A DNA stretch of 64,000 nucleotides from Saccharopolyspora dendranthemae (GTDB taxonomy: Bacteria > Actinomycetota > Actinomycetes > Mycobacteriales > Pseudonocardiaceae): contig NZ_VIWX01000004.1 in the NCBI RefSeq assembly GCF_007829955.1, positions 496,001-560,000 on the forward strand. Direction: 5' to 3'. The translations under genes and the position numbers were made by a program. The first letter of the stretch is position 1. Each line of letters starts with the position of its first letter. Under the pieces are notes generated by a model, which saw only the letters and a program-made list of their open reading frames with translations, ran no database searches and was not told where the DNA came from. Positions 28,319 to 36,290 of the stretch are shown here, one piece after another.

Positions 28319-28343
28319 TCTCCGTGTTTCTCGCGTCTACTGT
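28315..28343 (+). promoter_or_regulatory. lexA promoter
   Basis: -35 TTGATC (28315-28320), a 17-base spacer and -10 TACTGT (28338-28343). The predicted start near 28350 leaves a leader of about 95 bases with AGGAGG before the GTG. Confidence 0.65.
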
Positions 28344-28445
28344 GGAAAGCGCGCGGCGGGCAGCGGTGACCGGCGACCACGACCGGGGGCGGCATCTCGC
28401 TCGACGCAGACCAGCACCGCAGTTCACACGGATCAGGAGGCAGCG

Positions 28446-29156
28446 GTGGCGAGCAATGCGACCGGCTCTATCGGGGGCCGCGTAAACGACATCAAGGACT
28501 CCCCTGCCGAGGTGGACAGCGTGCCAGAACAGGCCACCGCGGCGGAGGAGCTCAGCGACCGCCAGCTGAAGGTGCTCGACGCCATCCGGGAGTGGATGAG
28601 CGAGCACGGTTATCCACCCAGCGTCCGGGAGATCGGCGACGCCGTGGGCCTCACGTCGACCTCGTCCGTCGCCTACCAGCTGCGCGTGCTGGAGCGGAAG
28701 GGCTTCCTGCGCCGTGACCCGCACCGGCCGCGCACGGTGGGCGTGCTGGTCGGTGGCGAGCCGGACAACGAGCCTCAGACGAAGCCGGCCTACGTGCCCG
28801 TCGTCGGCCGCATCGCCGCGGGCGGCCCCATCCTGGCCGAGGAGTCCATCGAGGACGTCTTCCCGCTGCCGAAGGAGATCGTCGGAGACGGGACGCTCTT
28901 CCTGCTGAAGGTCGTCGGCGACTCGATGGTCGACCTGGCCATCACCGATGGCGACTGGGTCGCCGTGCGCCAGCAGCCAGATGCCGACAACGGCGAGGTG
29001 GTCGCGGCGATGATCGACGGCGAGGCGACGGTGAAGACGTTCAAGCGCACCGACGAGCACGTCTGGCTGATGCCGCACAACTCGGCCTTCGAACCGATCC
29101 TCGGCGACGACGCCCAGATCCTGGGCAAGGTCGTCGCGGTCCTGCGTCGCCTCTGA
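28446..29156 (+). CDS. lexA: SOS repressor LexA
   Basis: Represses DNA-damage genes and cleaves itself when RecA is activated. With GTG 28446 (AGGAGG upstream) it has 236 residues. The winged helix is at about 27-90 (PPSVREIGDAVGLTS). The cleavage bond is A125-G126 in RIAAGG, and the catalytic dyad is S160 (GDSMV) and K197 (ATVKTF), the numbering known for mycobacterial LexA. It is divergent from the LysM gene, the arrangement of M. tuberculosis Rv2720/Rv2719c. Boxes in this window place itself, the LysM gene, recA and a HEPN operon in its regulon. Confidence 0.97.
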   Translation: MASNATGSIGGRVNDIKDSPAEVDSVPEQATAAEELSDRQLKVLDAIREWMSEHGYPPSVREIGDAVGLTSTSSVAYQLRVLERKGFLRRDPHRPRTVGVLVGGEPDNEPQTKPAYVPVVGRIAAGGPILAEESIEDVFPLPKEIVGDGTLFLLKVVGDSMVDLAITDGDWVAVRQQPDADNGEVVAAMIDGEATVKTFKRTDEHVWLMPHNSAFEPILGDDAQILGKVVAVLRRL

Positions 29157-29174
29157 ACGCCCGTCCCAGCAGTC

Positions 29175-29204
29175 GTTGCGCGTGCGCGACGGCGCACGCG
29201 CAAC
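29175..29204 (+). terminator. Terminator after lexA
   Basis: A perfect 13-bp stem GTTGCGCGTGCGC with its complement and a 4-base loop, 18 bp after the lexA stop. Confidence 0.75.
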
Positions 29205-29269
29205 CGCGCGCCGGTTGGCGTGATGTCCGGTCGCGCGAGCAGCACCGGATGCGGGTTCGCGGTGTGCGC

Positions 29270-30298
29270 TCAGGCGCGCCTGCGCCGCCAGCCGATGAAG
29301 TAGAGCAGCACGGCGGCGCAGACCCCGGCGAACAGCAGCGCCCGTCCGGTTGACATGCCCTCGTCCTCATTCGCGGGCTGAGCCTGGTCGGCCCCGCCTG
29401 GGGCCGCAGGTTGGTCGGCGGGAGTCGATGCCGCCGGGTCGCCGTTCGCTCCGGAGATCCGGCGGACCGGTTCGTTGCCTTCCGAGCCCGACAGCAGGCC
29501 TCCGCCCGGTTCCCAGGCGATGGCCTCGCCCTGCTCCTCGTCGGGAAGCGGGATCCGCACCGGTTCGCTCTTGAGGGCTTCCAGCACGTCGCCGTTCGGC
29601 GAGCGGTAGACGTAGGCCTCGGTGTAGGTGCGCAGGGCAACCAGAGTGCCATCCGCGCTCACCGAACCGCCCGTGACCAGGACCGAGCCCATCGATCCGT
29701 CGAGCGGACCGCCCGGCGTCTTCGTCGTCCGCAGAGACACCGAACCGACCCGCTCCATCGGGACGGTGCGCTGCGGGTCCAGCGGCTGCGCGGGCCGGTA
29801 GACCCCGGCCCAACCGAGAGGCTCCTTGGTGACGACGTAGGGCACGCCGGTCCGGTCCAGCAGCAGCGCTTCGGCGTCGTGCGGGCTGTCCGGATAGGAC
29901 ATCCGGTAGATCGCTGAGCCACCGCCCGCGGGGAGCACGTGCAGCGCGACGTCCTTGCGCTTGTGCCGGTTGTCGCCGGTGTCGGCCAGCCACAGCGCGC
30001 CGTCCGGCGCGAGCGCCAAGTCCTCCACGTCGTAGGGATCGTTGTCCCCGACGCGCTCCGAGCGGACCTCGCAGGTCCGCGGGTCGAGCTCGAACGCTCG
30101 CACCGCGGACCCGCTGTCGCTGACGGCCCACCAACTGGCGCCGTCCGAAACCAGGCCGGAGAGCTCGGAGAGTTCCGAGTCCTCGACCGTGCACAGCTCG
30201 ACAGGCGCCGACTGAGCGCTCGCGGGCACGCCGAAGAGGATCGTGCACGCGGCGAGCAGTGCGGCCCCGGTCAGACCGCGGGCTCGGTCAGGCCGCAC
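29270..30298 (-). CDS. Exported beta-propeller-like protein with C-terminal anchor
   Basis: A 342-residue exported protein of unknown function. It has a signal peptide (LTGAALLAACTILFGVPASAQS, about 9-30, longest hydrophobic part 9-24), then repeats such as SGLVSDGASWWAVSDSG, LALAPDGALWLADTGDN and DAEALLLDRTGVPYVV that read as blades of a propeller. A Pro/Ala linker (about 290-310) and one C-terminal membrane segment ending in Arg (GWRRRRA) follow. No sortase LPxTG is present. It overlaps the hflX 3' end by 11 bp, so it is co-transcribed downstream of hflX. The position corresponds to membrane protein Rv2721c between lexA and hflX in M. tuberculosis. Confidence 0.8.
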   Translation of the reverse strand: MRPDRARGLTGAALLAACTILFGVPASAQSAPVELCTVEDSELSELSGLVSDGASWWAVSDSGSAVRAFELDPRTCEVRSERVGDNDPYDVEDLALAPDGALWLADTGDNRHKRKDVALHVLPAGGGSAIYRMSYPDSPHDAEALLLDRTGVPYVVTKEPLGWAGVYRPAQPLDPQRTVPMERVGSVSLRTTKTPGGPLDGSMGSVLVTGGSVSADGTLVALRTYTEAYVYRSPNGDVLEALKSEPVRIPLPDEEQGEAIAWEPGGGLLSGSEGNEPVRRISGANGDPAASTPADQPAAPGGADQAQPANEDEGMSTGRALLFAGVCAAVLLYFIGWRRRRA

Positions 30299-31778
30299 CG
30301 TGCGCCGCGAACGGTTCGATCAGCGAAGCGAGGTCGGGACGGACCTTGGCCTGGATCCGAGTGCCCTCCGGGGTGTGCTCCTCCACGACGACCTCACCGT
30401 CGTTGTGCAGCCGCGCCACCAGGTCGCCCCGGGTGTAGGGGATCAAGGCGTCGACGAACACCTCCGGACGCGGGAGCCGGTCGGCGATGATCTCGCGCAG
30501 GCCCTCGATGCCCTTGCCGCTGTGCGCGGAGACGAACACGGCCTCCGGCAGCAGGCGGCGCAGTTCGGCCATCCGAGTCGCGTCCACCGAGTCGATCTTG
30601 TTGACGACGAGCAGCTCCGGCGGCATGTCCGAGTGCTCCTCGGAGATCTCGCTGAGCACCTCGCGCACCGCGGCGACCTGCTCGTGCGGCGACCCTTCCG
30701 AACCGTCGACGACGTGGACCAGCAGGTCCGCGCTGGCGACCTCCTCGAGGGTCGAGCGGAACGCCTCGACCAACTGGTGCGGGAGGTGCCGCACGAACCC
30801 GACGGTGTCGGTGAGCGTGTGCGGACGACCCTCCGGGGTGACCGCCTTGCGCGTGGTCGGGTCCAGGGTCGCGAACAGCGCGTCCTCGACCAGAACCCCT
30901 GCGCCGGTCAGCGCGTTGAGCAGGCTGGACTTGCCCGCGTTGGTGTAGCCGGCGATGGCGACGCCGGGAACCTCGTTGGCCTCGCGACGGCTGCGCTTGG
31001 TGCCGCGGACGGTCTTCATCGCGGCGAGCTCCTTGCGGAGCTTGCTGATGCGCTTGTGGACGCTCCGGCGGTCGGTCTCCAGCTTGGTCTCACCTGGGCC
31101 ACGGGTGCCCACGCCGCCGTTGGCGCCCGCCCGGCCACCGGCCTGACGGGACATCGCTTCACCCCAACCGCGAAGCCGCGGCAGGAAGTACTGCAGCTGA
31201 GCGAGCTCGACCTGCGCCTTGCCCTCCTTGGAACGGGCGTGCTGGGCGAAGATGTCGAGGATCAGCGCGGTGCGGTCGACCACCTTGACCTTGAGCTTCT
31301 CCTCCAGCTGCCGGAGCTGACCGGGCGAGAGCTCACCATCGCAGATCACGGTGTCGGCGCCGTTGGAGGCGACGAGGTCGCGCAGCTCGCGGACCTTGCC
31401 GGAGCCCACGTAGGTACCCGGGTCCGGCCGGTCGCGCCGCTGGATGATGCCTTCGAGCACCTCCGAGCCCGCGGTCTCGGCGAGGCGGGCGAGCTCGGCC
31501 AGCGACGCGTCCGCGTGCTCGGCGTCGCCTTCGGTCCAGACACCGACGAGCACCACGCGCTCCAAGCGGAGCCGCCGGTACTCGACCTCGGTGATGTCCT
31601 CGAGCTCGGTGGACAGACCGGAGATGCGCCGCAGAGATGCGCGCTCCTCCAGCTCCATCTCGCCCGTGGAGGGTTCGCTTCCGGCCAGGATCGGTTCGAA
31701 TTCGGCGTCGGCTGCCATGTCCTGGTCCAGCGCGGCGTCGTTGTCGAGCTCTGGGGATGCGGTCAAGGAATCTCTCAT
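30288..31778 (-). CDS. hflX: Ribosome-associated GTPase HflX
   Basis: A GTPase that splits stalled or hibernating 70S ribosomes. About 496 residues from ATG 31778 (AAGG upstream; GTG/ATG choices further up to 31811 are possible). The N-terminal HflX domain is at about 60-200 (YVGSGKVREL), then a coiled linker with GTRGPGETKLE, and the G domain with P-loop GYTNAGKSS, G3 DTVGF and G4 NKID. The C-terminal domain is at about 430-496. The acidic extension of about 50 residues at the N-terminus is common in actinobacterial HflX. It lies upstream of, and overlaps, the propeller gene. Confidence 0.95.
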   Translation of the reverse strand: MRDSLTASPELDNDAALDQDMAADAEFEPILAGSEPSTGEMELEERASLRRISGLSTELEDITEVEYRRLRLERVVLVGVWTEGDAEHADASLAELARLAETAGSEVLEGIIQRRDRPDPGTYVGSGKVRELRDLVASNGADTVICDGELSPGQLRQLEEKLKVKVVDRTALILDIFAQHARSKEGKAQVELAQLQYFLPRLRGWGEAMSRQAGGRAGANGGVGTRGPGETKLETDRRSVHKRISKLRKELAAMKTVRGTKRSRREANEVPGVAIAGYTNAGKSSLLNALTGAGVLVEDALFATLDPTTRKAVTPEGRPHTLTDTVGFVRHLPHQLVEAFRSTLEEVASADLLVHVVDGSEGSPHEQVAAVREVLSEISEEHSDMPPELLVVNKIDSVDATRMAELRRLLPEAVFVSAHSGKGIEGLREIIADRLPRPEVFVDALIPYTRGDLVARLHNDGEVVVEEHTPEGTRIQAKVRPDLASLIEPFAAHGAA

Positions 31779-31884
31779 ATCACCTTCATTGTCCCACGCA
31801 GCGCGACTCATTATCGGGCACTGCGCTCTCCCGGACCTGACCGCGCAGCGCTGAGCTGCGAAGTCAGGTTCGCCGACGAGGCCG

Positions 31885-32727
31885 TCACGGGTTCTGCCAC
31901 CACTCGGACGCCAACCTGCCGCTGCCGACCAGCACCGCCGGGCCGGTCAGGGTGGACCCGCTGGCGGTGATCTCGACCTCGACGGTACCGCCCGGGATGT
32001 GCACCAACCGGCGACCGGTGGTCTGACCTGCGGCGTGCAGCGCGGCGGCGGTCGCGGCGACCGTGCCGGTGCCGCAGGAGCGGGTCTCGCCCACGCCGCG
32101 CTCGTGGACCCGCATCCGCACCTCGTCGTCGTTCACCGGCTGGACGAACTCGACGTTCACGCCGTCCGGGAACAGGTTCGGGTCGTGCGGCGGGGCGACG
32201 GTCAGGTCGAGCAGGTCGAGCTCGTGCTCTCCGACGCAGGCCAGGTGGGGGTTGCCGACGTCGATCGCGACGCCCGGGAACGACGTCCCGGCCACGGTGG
32301 TGGTGGACTCGCCGAAGATCTTGGCCTGTCCCATCTCGACGGTCACCCGGCCGTCGGCGTGGGTGCGCACCGGGCGGACACCCGCACGGGTGCCGATCGC
32401 CAGTTCCCCCTGCTCGGCCAGCCCGGACTCGACGAGGTAGCGGGCGAAGACTCGCACCCCGTTGCCGCACATCTCGGCGATCGACCCGTCGGCGTTGCGG
32501 TAGTCCATGAACCACACGTCGTCCGGGACGTCGGCGGGAGCGCCCGGCAGGTCGCCCGCGCGGATCACGCGCAGCACCCCGTCGGCGCCCAAGCCCCGCT
32601 GCCGGTCGCACAGCGCGCGCACCCGATCATCGGTGAGCTCCAGCTCACCGCTCGGGTCGGGCAGGATGACGAAGTCGTTCTGGGTCCCGTGGCCCTTGGT
32701 GTACTCGGGTCCTCCGAAGGCGTGCAC
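31885..32727 (-). CDS. dapF: Diaminopimelate epimerase
   Basis: Converts LL- to meso-diaminopimelate for peptidoglycan and lysine. 280 residues with both catalytic cysteines: C87 in MCGNGVR and C218 in RSCGTGT. The N-terminal KGHGTQNDFV is the family opening. The start is GTG. It lies 10 bp after miaA on the same strand, so miaA-dapF is an operon, as in mycobacteria. Confidence 0.96.
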   Translation of the reverse strand: MHAFGGPEYTKGHGTQNDFVILPDPSGELELTDDRVRALCDRQRGLGADGVLRVIRAGDLPGAPADVPDDVWFMDYRNADGSIAEMCGNGVRVFARYLVESGLAEQGELAIGTRAGVRPVRTHADGRVTVEMGQAKIFGESTTTVAGTSFPGVAIDVGNPHLACVGEHELDLLDLTVAPPHDPNLFPDGVNVEFVQPVNDDEVRMRVHERGVGETRSCGTGTVAATAAALHAAGQTTGRRLVHIPGGTVEVEITASGSTLTGPAVLVGSGRLASEWWQNP

Positions 32728-32737
32728 GTCACCCAGT

Positions 32738-33649
32738 CTACGTAGTCAGCAGGGCGAGGACATCGTCGGCGAGCGAGGGGGTGGCGGCGTCGAACCAGGT
32801 GATGCGTTCGTCGCGGCGGAACCACGAGCGCTGCCGTCGCACGAAGCGACGGGTCAGCCGCGCGGTCTCAGCGGCAGCGGCGGTCATGTCGTCGGCGCCG
32901 TCGAACTCGGCGAGCACCTGCTGGTAGCCCAGCGCGCGGCTGGCGGTGCGGCCGTGGCGCAGGCCCTTCTCCTCCAGGTGGCGCACCTCATCGGCGAGCC
33001 CTGCGTCGAACATCCTGGTCACGCGGCCGTCGACGCGGTCGTCGAGGTCTTCGGCCGGTCGGTCCAGGCCGACCAGGACAGCGCCGTAGCGAGGCGGTCC
33101 CGGGGTGGGCAGGTTCGCGGAGAACGGCGCACCCGTGATCTCGATGACCTCCAACGCCCGCACGATGCGGCGCCCGTTGCTGGTCAGGATGGACTCCGCA
33201 GCGGTGGGGTCGAGCTCGGCGAGCTTGCGGTGCAGCGCGACGGGACCGAGCTCGGCCAGCTCGTCCTCGTACTTTTGCCGCACCTGCGGATCCGTGCCCG
33301 GGAACGACAGGTCGTCGACGACGGCCTGCACGTAGAGGCCAGAGCCACCGACCAGGATCGGGGTGCGACCACGGGCGAGCACGTCTTCCGCGGCTGCGCG
33401 AGCCTCCCGCTGGTAGGCGGCCACCGAGGCCGTCTCGGTGACCTCGAGGACGTCGAGCTGGTGGTGCGGGACGCCTCGCCGCTCGCCGACCGGGAGCTTG
33501 GCGGTGCCGATGTCCATCCCGCGGTAGAGCTGCATCGCATCGGCGTTGATCACTTCGCCGTCGAGCCGCTCGGCGAGCTGCAGGGCGAGGTCGGACTTGC
33601 CGGTCGCGGTGGGGCCGACGACGGCGACGGGACGCGGGGAGGAAGACAC
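32738..33649 (-). CDS. miaA: tRNA dimethylallyltransferase
   Basis: Adds the dimethylallyl group to A37 of tRNAs reading UNN codons. 303 residues. The P-loop is GPTATGKSD (about 12-20), then the catalytic Asp/Ser region INADAMQLYRGMDIGTAK and VGGSGLYVQA. Its product is the substrate of MiaB, encoded about 3 kb away. The start is GTG. dapF follows after 10 bp. Confidence 0.96.
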   Translation of the reverse strand: MSSSPRPVAVVGPTATGKSDLALQLAERLDGEVINADAMQLYRGMDIGTAKLPVGERRGVPHHQLDVLEVTETASVAAYQREARAAAEDVLARGRTPILVGGSGLYVQAVVDDLSFPGTDPQVRQKYEDELAELGPVALHRKLAELDPTAAESILTSNGRRIVRALEVIEITGAPFSANLPTPGPPRYGAVLVGLDRPAEDLDDRVDGRVTRMFDAGLADEVRHLEEKGLRHGRTASRALGYQQVLAEFDGADDMTAAAAETARLTRRFVRRQRSWFRRDERITWFDAATPSLADDVLALLTT

Positions 33650-33745
33650 GTCCAGAATCCTAGGAGGACGCCGCGGTGATCATCGTTCCCCGGTGCGGGC
33701 CCGGAGGACGCCGCTGACTTGCGATCAGGTCGACGACCTGCGAGT

Positions 33746-34050
33746 TCACCCTTCCAGGTGCCCTGAGCGACCACGCCGGGTAGCGCCCCTCCGCCGGGCG
33801 GCCCTGGACCGCGTCGCCGAGCCGGACCTGGGCGGCCGGAGCTCCGCCAGACCGGCGGCGGTGCCCGAGCTGAATCGGATAGGGCCGGAGGGATCTGCGC
33901 CAACGGCCACCCATTCGGCGCTCGAATCCGCCAGACTGGACACGGCGCGCGAACAGGCGCCCCGCAGCCGCCCGGTTCCCGGGTCGGACCGCACGGTCCG
34001 CGCAACGACCGGCGGCGGCGGGTACGGCACAACGGCGCGCGGGTGGTCAT
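33746..34050 (-). pseudogene. Probable decayed extradiol dioxygenase-like gene (Rv2728c position)
   Basis: The 733 bp between miaA and the DUF349 gene hold no intact gene of family length. On the minus strand an ATG at 34050 opens MTTRAP and then, in another frame, VPYPPPPVV, LRGACSRAVSSLA and EWVAVGADPSGP, which I recognise as the N-terminal pattern of class III extradiol dioxygenase-like proteins. After about 65 residues it becomes Arg-rich and stops at 33746; the catalytic C-terminal part is missing. M. tuberculosis has Rv2728c at this place. A short functional 94-residue protein from the GTG at 34030 is the alternative. Confidence 0.4.
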
Positions 34051-34218
34051 GCCCGTGCGCGGTACGAGGTCACGGGCGAGTTGGCTGGAGCAGGTGGCCG
34101 CGCAGTGCGGCGGGACGGGTCGATGCGAGGCATCGGCACCCTGCTCGCTGCTGCCGCACGGGTGACCGATGACAATGAAGCCGTGCAGGTCACGAGGCTC
34201 CCAGGTTCCAACCGGGCA

Positions 34219-34246
34219 CCGATTCGGTCATGGAGTACCGAATCGG
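34219..34246. promoter_or_regulatory. Palindrome upstream of the DUF349 gene
   Basis: CCGATTCGGT and ACCGAATCGG, perfect 10-bp arms with an 8-base spacer, about 140 bp before the DUF349 start. It could be an operator or a hairpin; no T-tract follows. Confidence 0.4.
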
Positions 34247-34279
34247 CCGTTGACCTGTTTGAATGCGCCAGCGGAGGCC

Positions 34280-34350
34280 GGACCGCTCGACGGTCCGGGC
34301 CGACGCTTGCTGGGCCCCGCCGATGCGGGGCGCCCGTGCTGGCCACGGGC
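34280..34350 (+). ncRNA. Structured 5' leader of the DUF349 gene (three tandem hairpins)
   Basis: Three adjacent stem-loops: 34280-34285 with 34291-34296; 34314-34320 with 34325-34331 (7 bp, loop CGAT); 34332-34338 with 34344-34350 (7 bp, loop CTGGC). The second and third abut with no gap. They end 33 bases before the start codon. No known riboswitch class is recognised; the fold is inferred by eye. Confidence 0.35.
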
Positions 34351-34382
34351 ATCGGAGCGGGCACGCAAGGAGGAACCCGGCC

Positions 34383-35708
34383 ATGACGCACCAGGACACG
34401 ACCCCCGAGTCGGTCGCCAACAAGGCGGTCGCGGACTCGACCACGAGCAACACCGGGTCACCCGCGGTCGCGCCCGCAGTACCGAAGGCGTCCGCGGATC
34501 CGTCCCGGTGGGGACGGGTGGATGCCGACGGCACGGTGTACGTCAGCACCGCCGACGGTGAGCGGGCGATCGGTTCCTGGCAAGCCGGCGATGCGACCGA
34601 AGGTCTGGCCCTCTACGCGCGCAAGTTCGACGACATGGTCACCGAGGTCGAGCTGCTGGAGACCCGGCTGGGCACCCACGCGGGCGAGCCGAAGCACACC
34701 CTCACCAGCGCCAAGCACCTGCAGGAGGCGTTGCCCGAGGCCGCGGTGATCGGTGATCTCGCCGCGCTCGACGCCCGCATCCAGCACCTGCTGGCGCGCG
34801 CCGAGGAAGCCGTCGAGGGCGCCAAGCACGAGAAGGAGCGCGCCCGCGCCGAGGCCATCGCCCGCAAGGAGGCGCTGGTCGCGGAGGCCGAGGAGATCGC
34901 TCACGAGGCGACGCACTGGAAGTCGGCCGGCGACCGGCTGCGCAAGATCCTCGACGAGTGGAAGAAGGTCCGCGGCGTCGACCGCAAGACCGACGAGCAG
35001 CTGTGGCGGCGCTTCTCCAAGGCACGTGACGCGTTCAGCCGCCGTCGCGGCTCGCACTTCGCCGAGCTGGACCGGCAGCGCGCGGCTTCCAAGTCCCGCA
35101 AGCAGGAGCTGGTCGAGGAGGCCGAGGCGCTCACCGAGTCCAGCGAGTGGGGCGACGCCGCCAACCGCTACAAGCAGCTGATGGCCGAGTGGAAGGCCAC
35201 CGGCCGCGCGCCGAAGGACAGCGACGAAGCGCTCTGGCAGCGCTTCCGCGCCGCGCAGGACCGGTTCTTCAGCCGTCGCTCGGAGGCGTTCTCCGAGCGC
35301 GACGCCGAGTTCGCGGCTAACGCCAAGATCAAGGAAGAACTGCTGGTCGAGGCCGAGCAGATCGACCCGTCAGCGGATCTGAAGACCGCGCAGTCGCAGC
35401 TGCAGCGGGTGCAGGAGCGCTGGGACGAGATCGGCAAGGTGCCGCGCGAGCGGATGCGCGAGCTGGAGGGCAGGTTGCGCGGCGTCGCCGACAAGGTGCG
35501 CGACGCGGCCGACGCCCAGTGGCGTCGCACCGATCCGGAGGCTCAGGCGCGCGTTGATCAGTTCCGCGAGCGCGTCGAGCAGTTCGAAGCGCAGGCGGAG
35601 AAGGCGCGCGCAGCGGGCGACGAGCGGCGCGCGAAGAAGGCCGATGAGCAGGCGGCCCAGTGGCGCGAGTGGCTGCAGGCGGCGGAGCAGGCGATCGCCA
35701 GCCGCTGA
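34383..35708 (+). CDS. DUF349 coiled-coil protein
   Basis: A 441-residue, highly charged helical protein. After a Thr/Ser/Ala/Pro linker (1-45) and a small domain (WGRVDADGTVYV, about 48-75), three tandem DUF349 repeats follow, each marked by W-K-x-x-G/A...W-R-R-F (EEIAHEATHWKSAGD, EALTESSEWGDAANRY, EQIDPSADLKTAQSQL). The C-terminus is a long coil ending near EWLQAAEQ. Function unknown; the synteny matches Rv2731 of M. tuberculosis. The ATG follows AAGGAGG. It is preceded by a structured leader and followed by a terminator, so it is a single-gene unit. Confidence 0.9.
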   Translation: MTHQDTTPESVANKAVADSTTSNTGSPAVAPAVPKASADPSRWGRVDADGTVYVSTADGERAIGSWQAGDATEGLALYARKFDDMVTEVELLETRLGTHAGEPKHTLTSAKHLQEALPEAAVIGDLAALDARIQHLLARAEEAVEGAKHEKERARAEAIARKEALVAEAEEIAHEATHWKSAGDRLRKILDEWKKVRGVDRKTDEQLWRRFSKARDAFSRRRGSHFAELDRQRAASKSRKQELVEEAEALTESSEWGDAANRYKQLMAEWKATGRAPKDSDEALWQRFRAAQDRFFSRRSEAFSERDAEFAANAKIKEELLVEAEQIDPSADLKTAQSQLQRVQERWDEIGKVPRERMRELEGRLRGVADKVRDAADAQWRRTDPEAQARVDQFRERVEQFEAQAEKARAAGDERRAKKADEQAAQWREWLQAAEQAIASR

Positions 35709-35722
35709 TCTGCGGAGACGAG

Positions 35723-35752
35723 GACGCCCGCGCCGAGGTCGGTGCGGGCGTC
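35723..35752 (+). terminator. Terminator after the DUF349 gene
   Basis: A 12-bp stem (35723-35734 with 35741-35752, one G-T pair) and a 6-base loop, followed by TTCT. Confidence 0.75.
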
Positions 35753-35837
35753 GTTCTGCTCTGGTGGTGTTGGTCTGAACTGTCCGGGCGAAACGGACAT
35801 GATCATGGGACGGTTCGGACCACAACTGCCGCCGGCC

Positions 35838-36290
35838 TCAGTCGCGGGACCAGACGATGCGCATCCACTGGATCGCCAGCACCGCCATGCACACGACCGC
35901 GAGCACGAGACCGAACCCCGGACCCGTGTGACCGCTGGTCTGGCGGGACCAGATCGCGATCATGCCTTCGAAGGTGACCACCAGTCCGGCGACACCTGCC
36001 AGGAAGGCCGCACCCCAGCGCCGCGTGATCAGGGCCAGCGCGCCGAACCCGAGGCCGACGATCGTGGAGTTGATCGCGAACAGCCTGGGCAGCAGACCCA
36101 CCTTCAGCGTGGGGTCGGTCTGCCCGGTCAGCACTTCCCAACCGGGGCTGCCGCCGGCCCACGGAAGCAGGGCGCTCACCACGAGCACCAGCATCACCGA
36201 GGCGATGATCAGCGCCTTCCTGCCCGGATCGAACTGCCGCAGCACCTCACCGCGCTGCTCGACGTCCTGCTCCTCGCTCAACACGCACAT
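35838..36290 (-). CDS. Membrane protein downstream of miaB, Rv2732c-like
   Basis: A 150-residue inner-membrane protein with four predicted membrane segments (about 26-44, 68-84, 93-110 and 125-142) and a charged N-terminus. Its start overlaps the miaB stop by 13 bp, so the two are co-transcribed. M. tuberculosis has a membrane protein (Rv2732c) in the same slot. Function unknown. Confidence 0.8.
   Translation of the reverse strand: MCVLSEEQDVEQRGEVLRQFDPGRKALIIASVMLVLVVSALLPWAGGSPGWEVLTGQTDPTLKVGLLPRLFAINSTIVGLGFGALALITRRWGAAFLAGVAGLVVTFEGMIAIWSRQTSGHTGPGFGLVLAVVCMAVLAIQWMRIVWSRD

Noticed and set aside
33550..34050. 166-codon minus-strand frame between miaA and DUF349 as an intact gene
   Set aside because: It shares only the first residues with a plausible protein; the recognisable pattern lies in another frame, so it is treated as decay.
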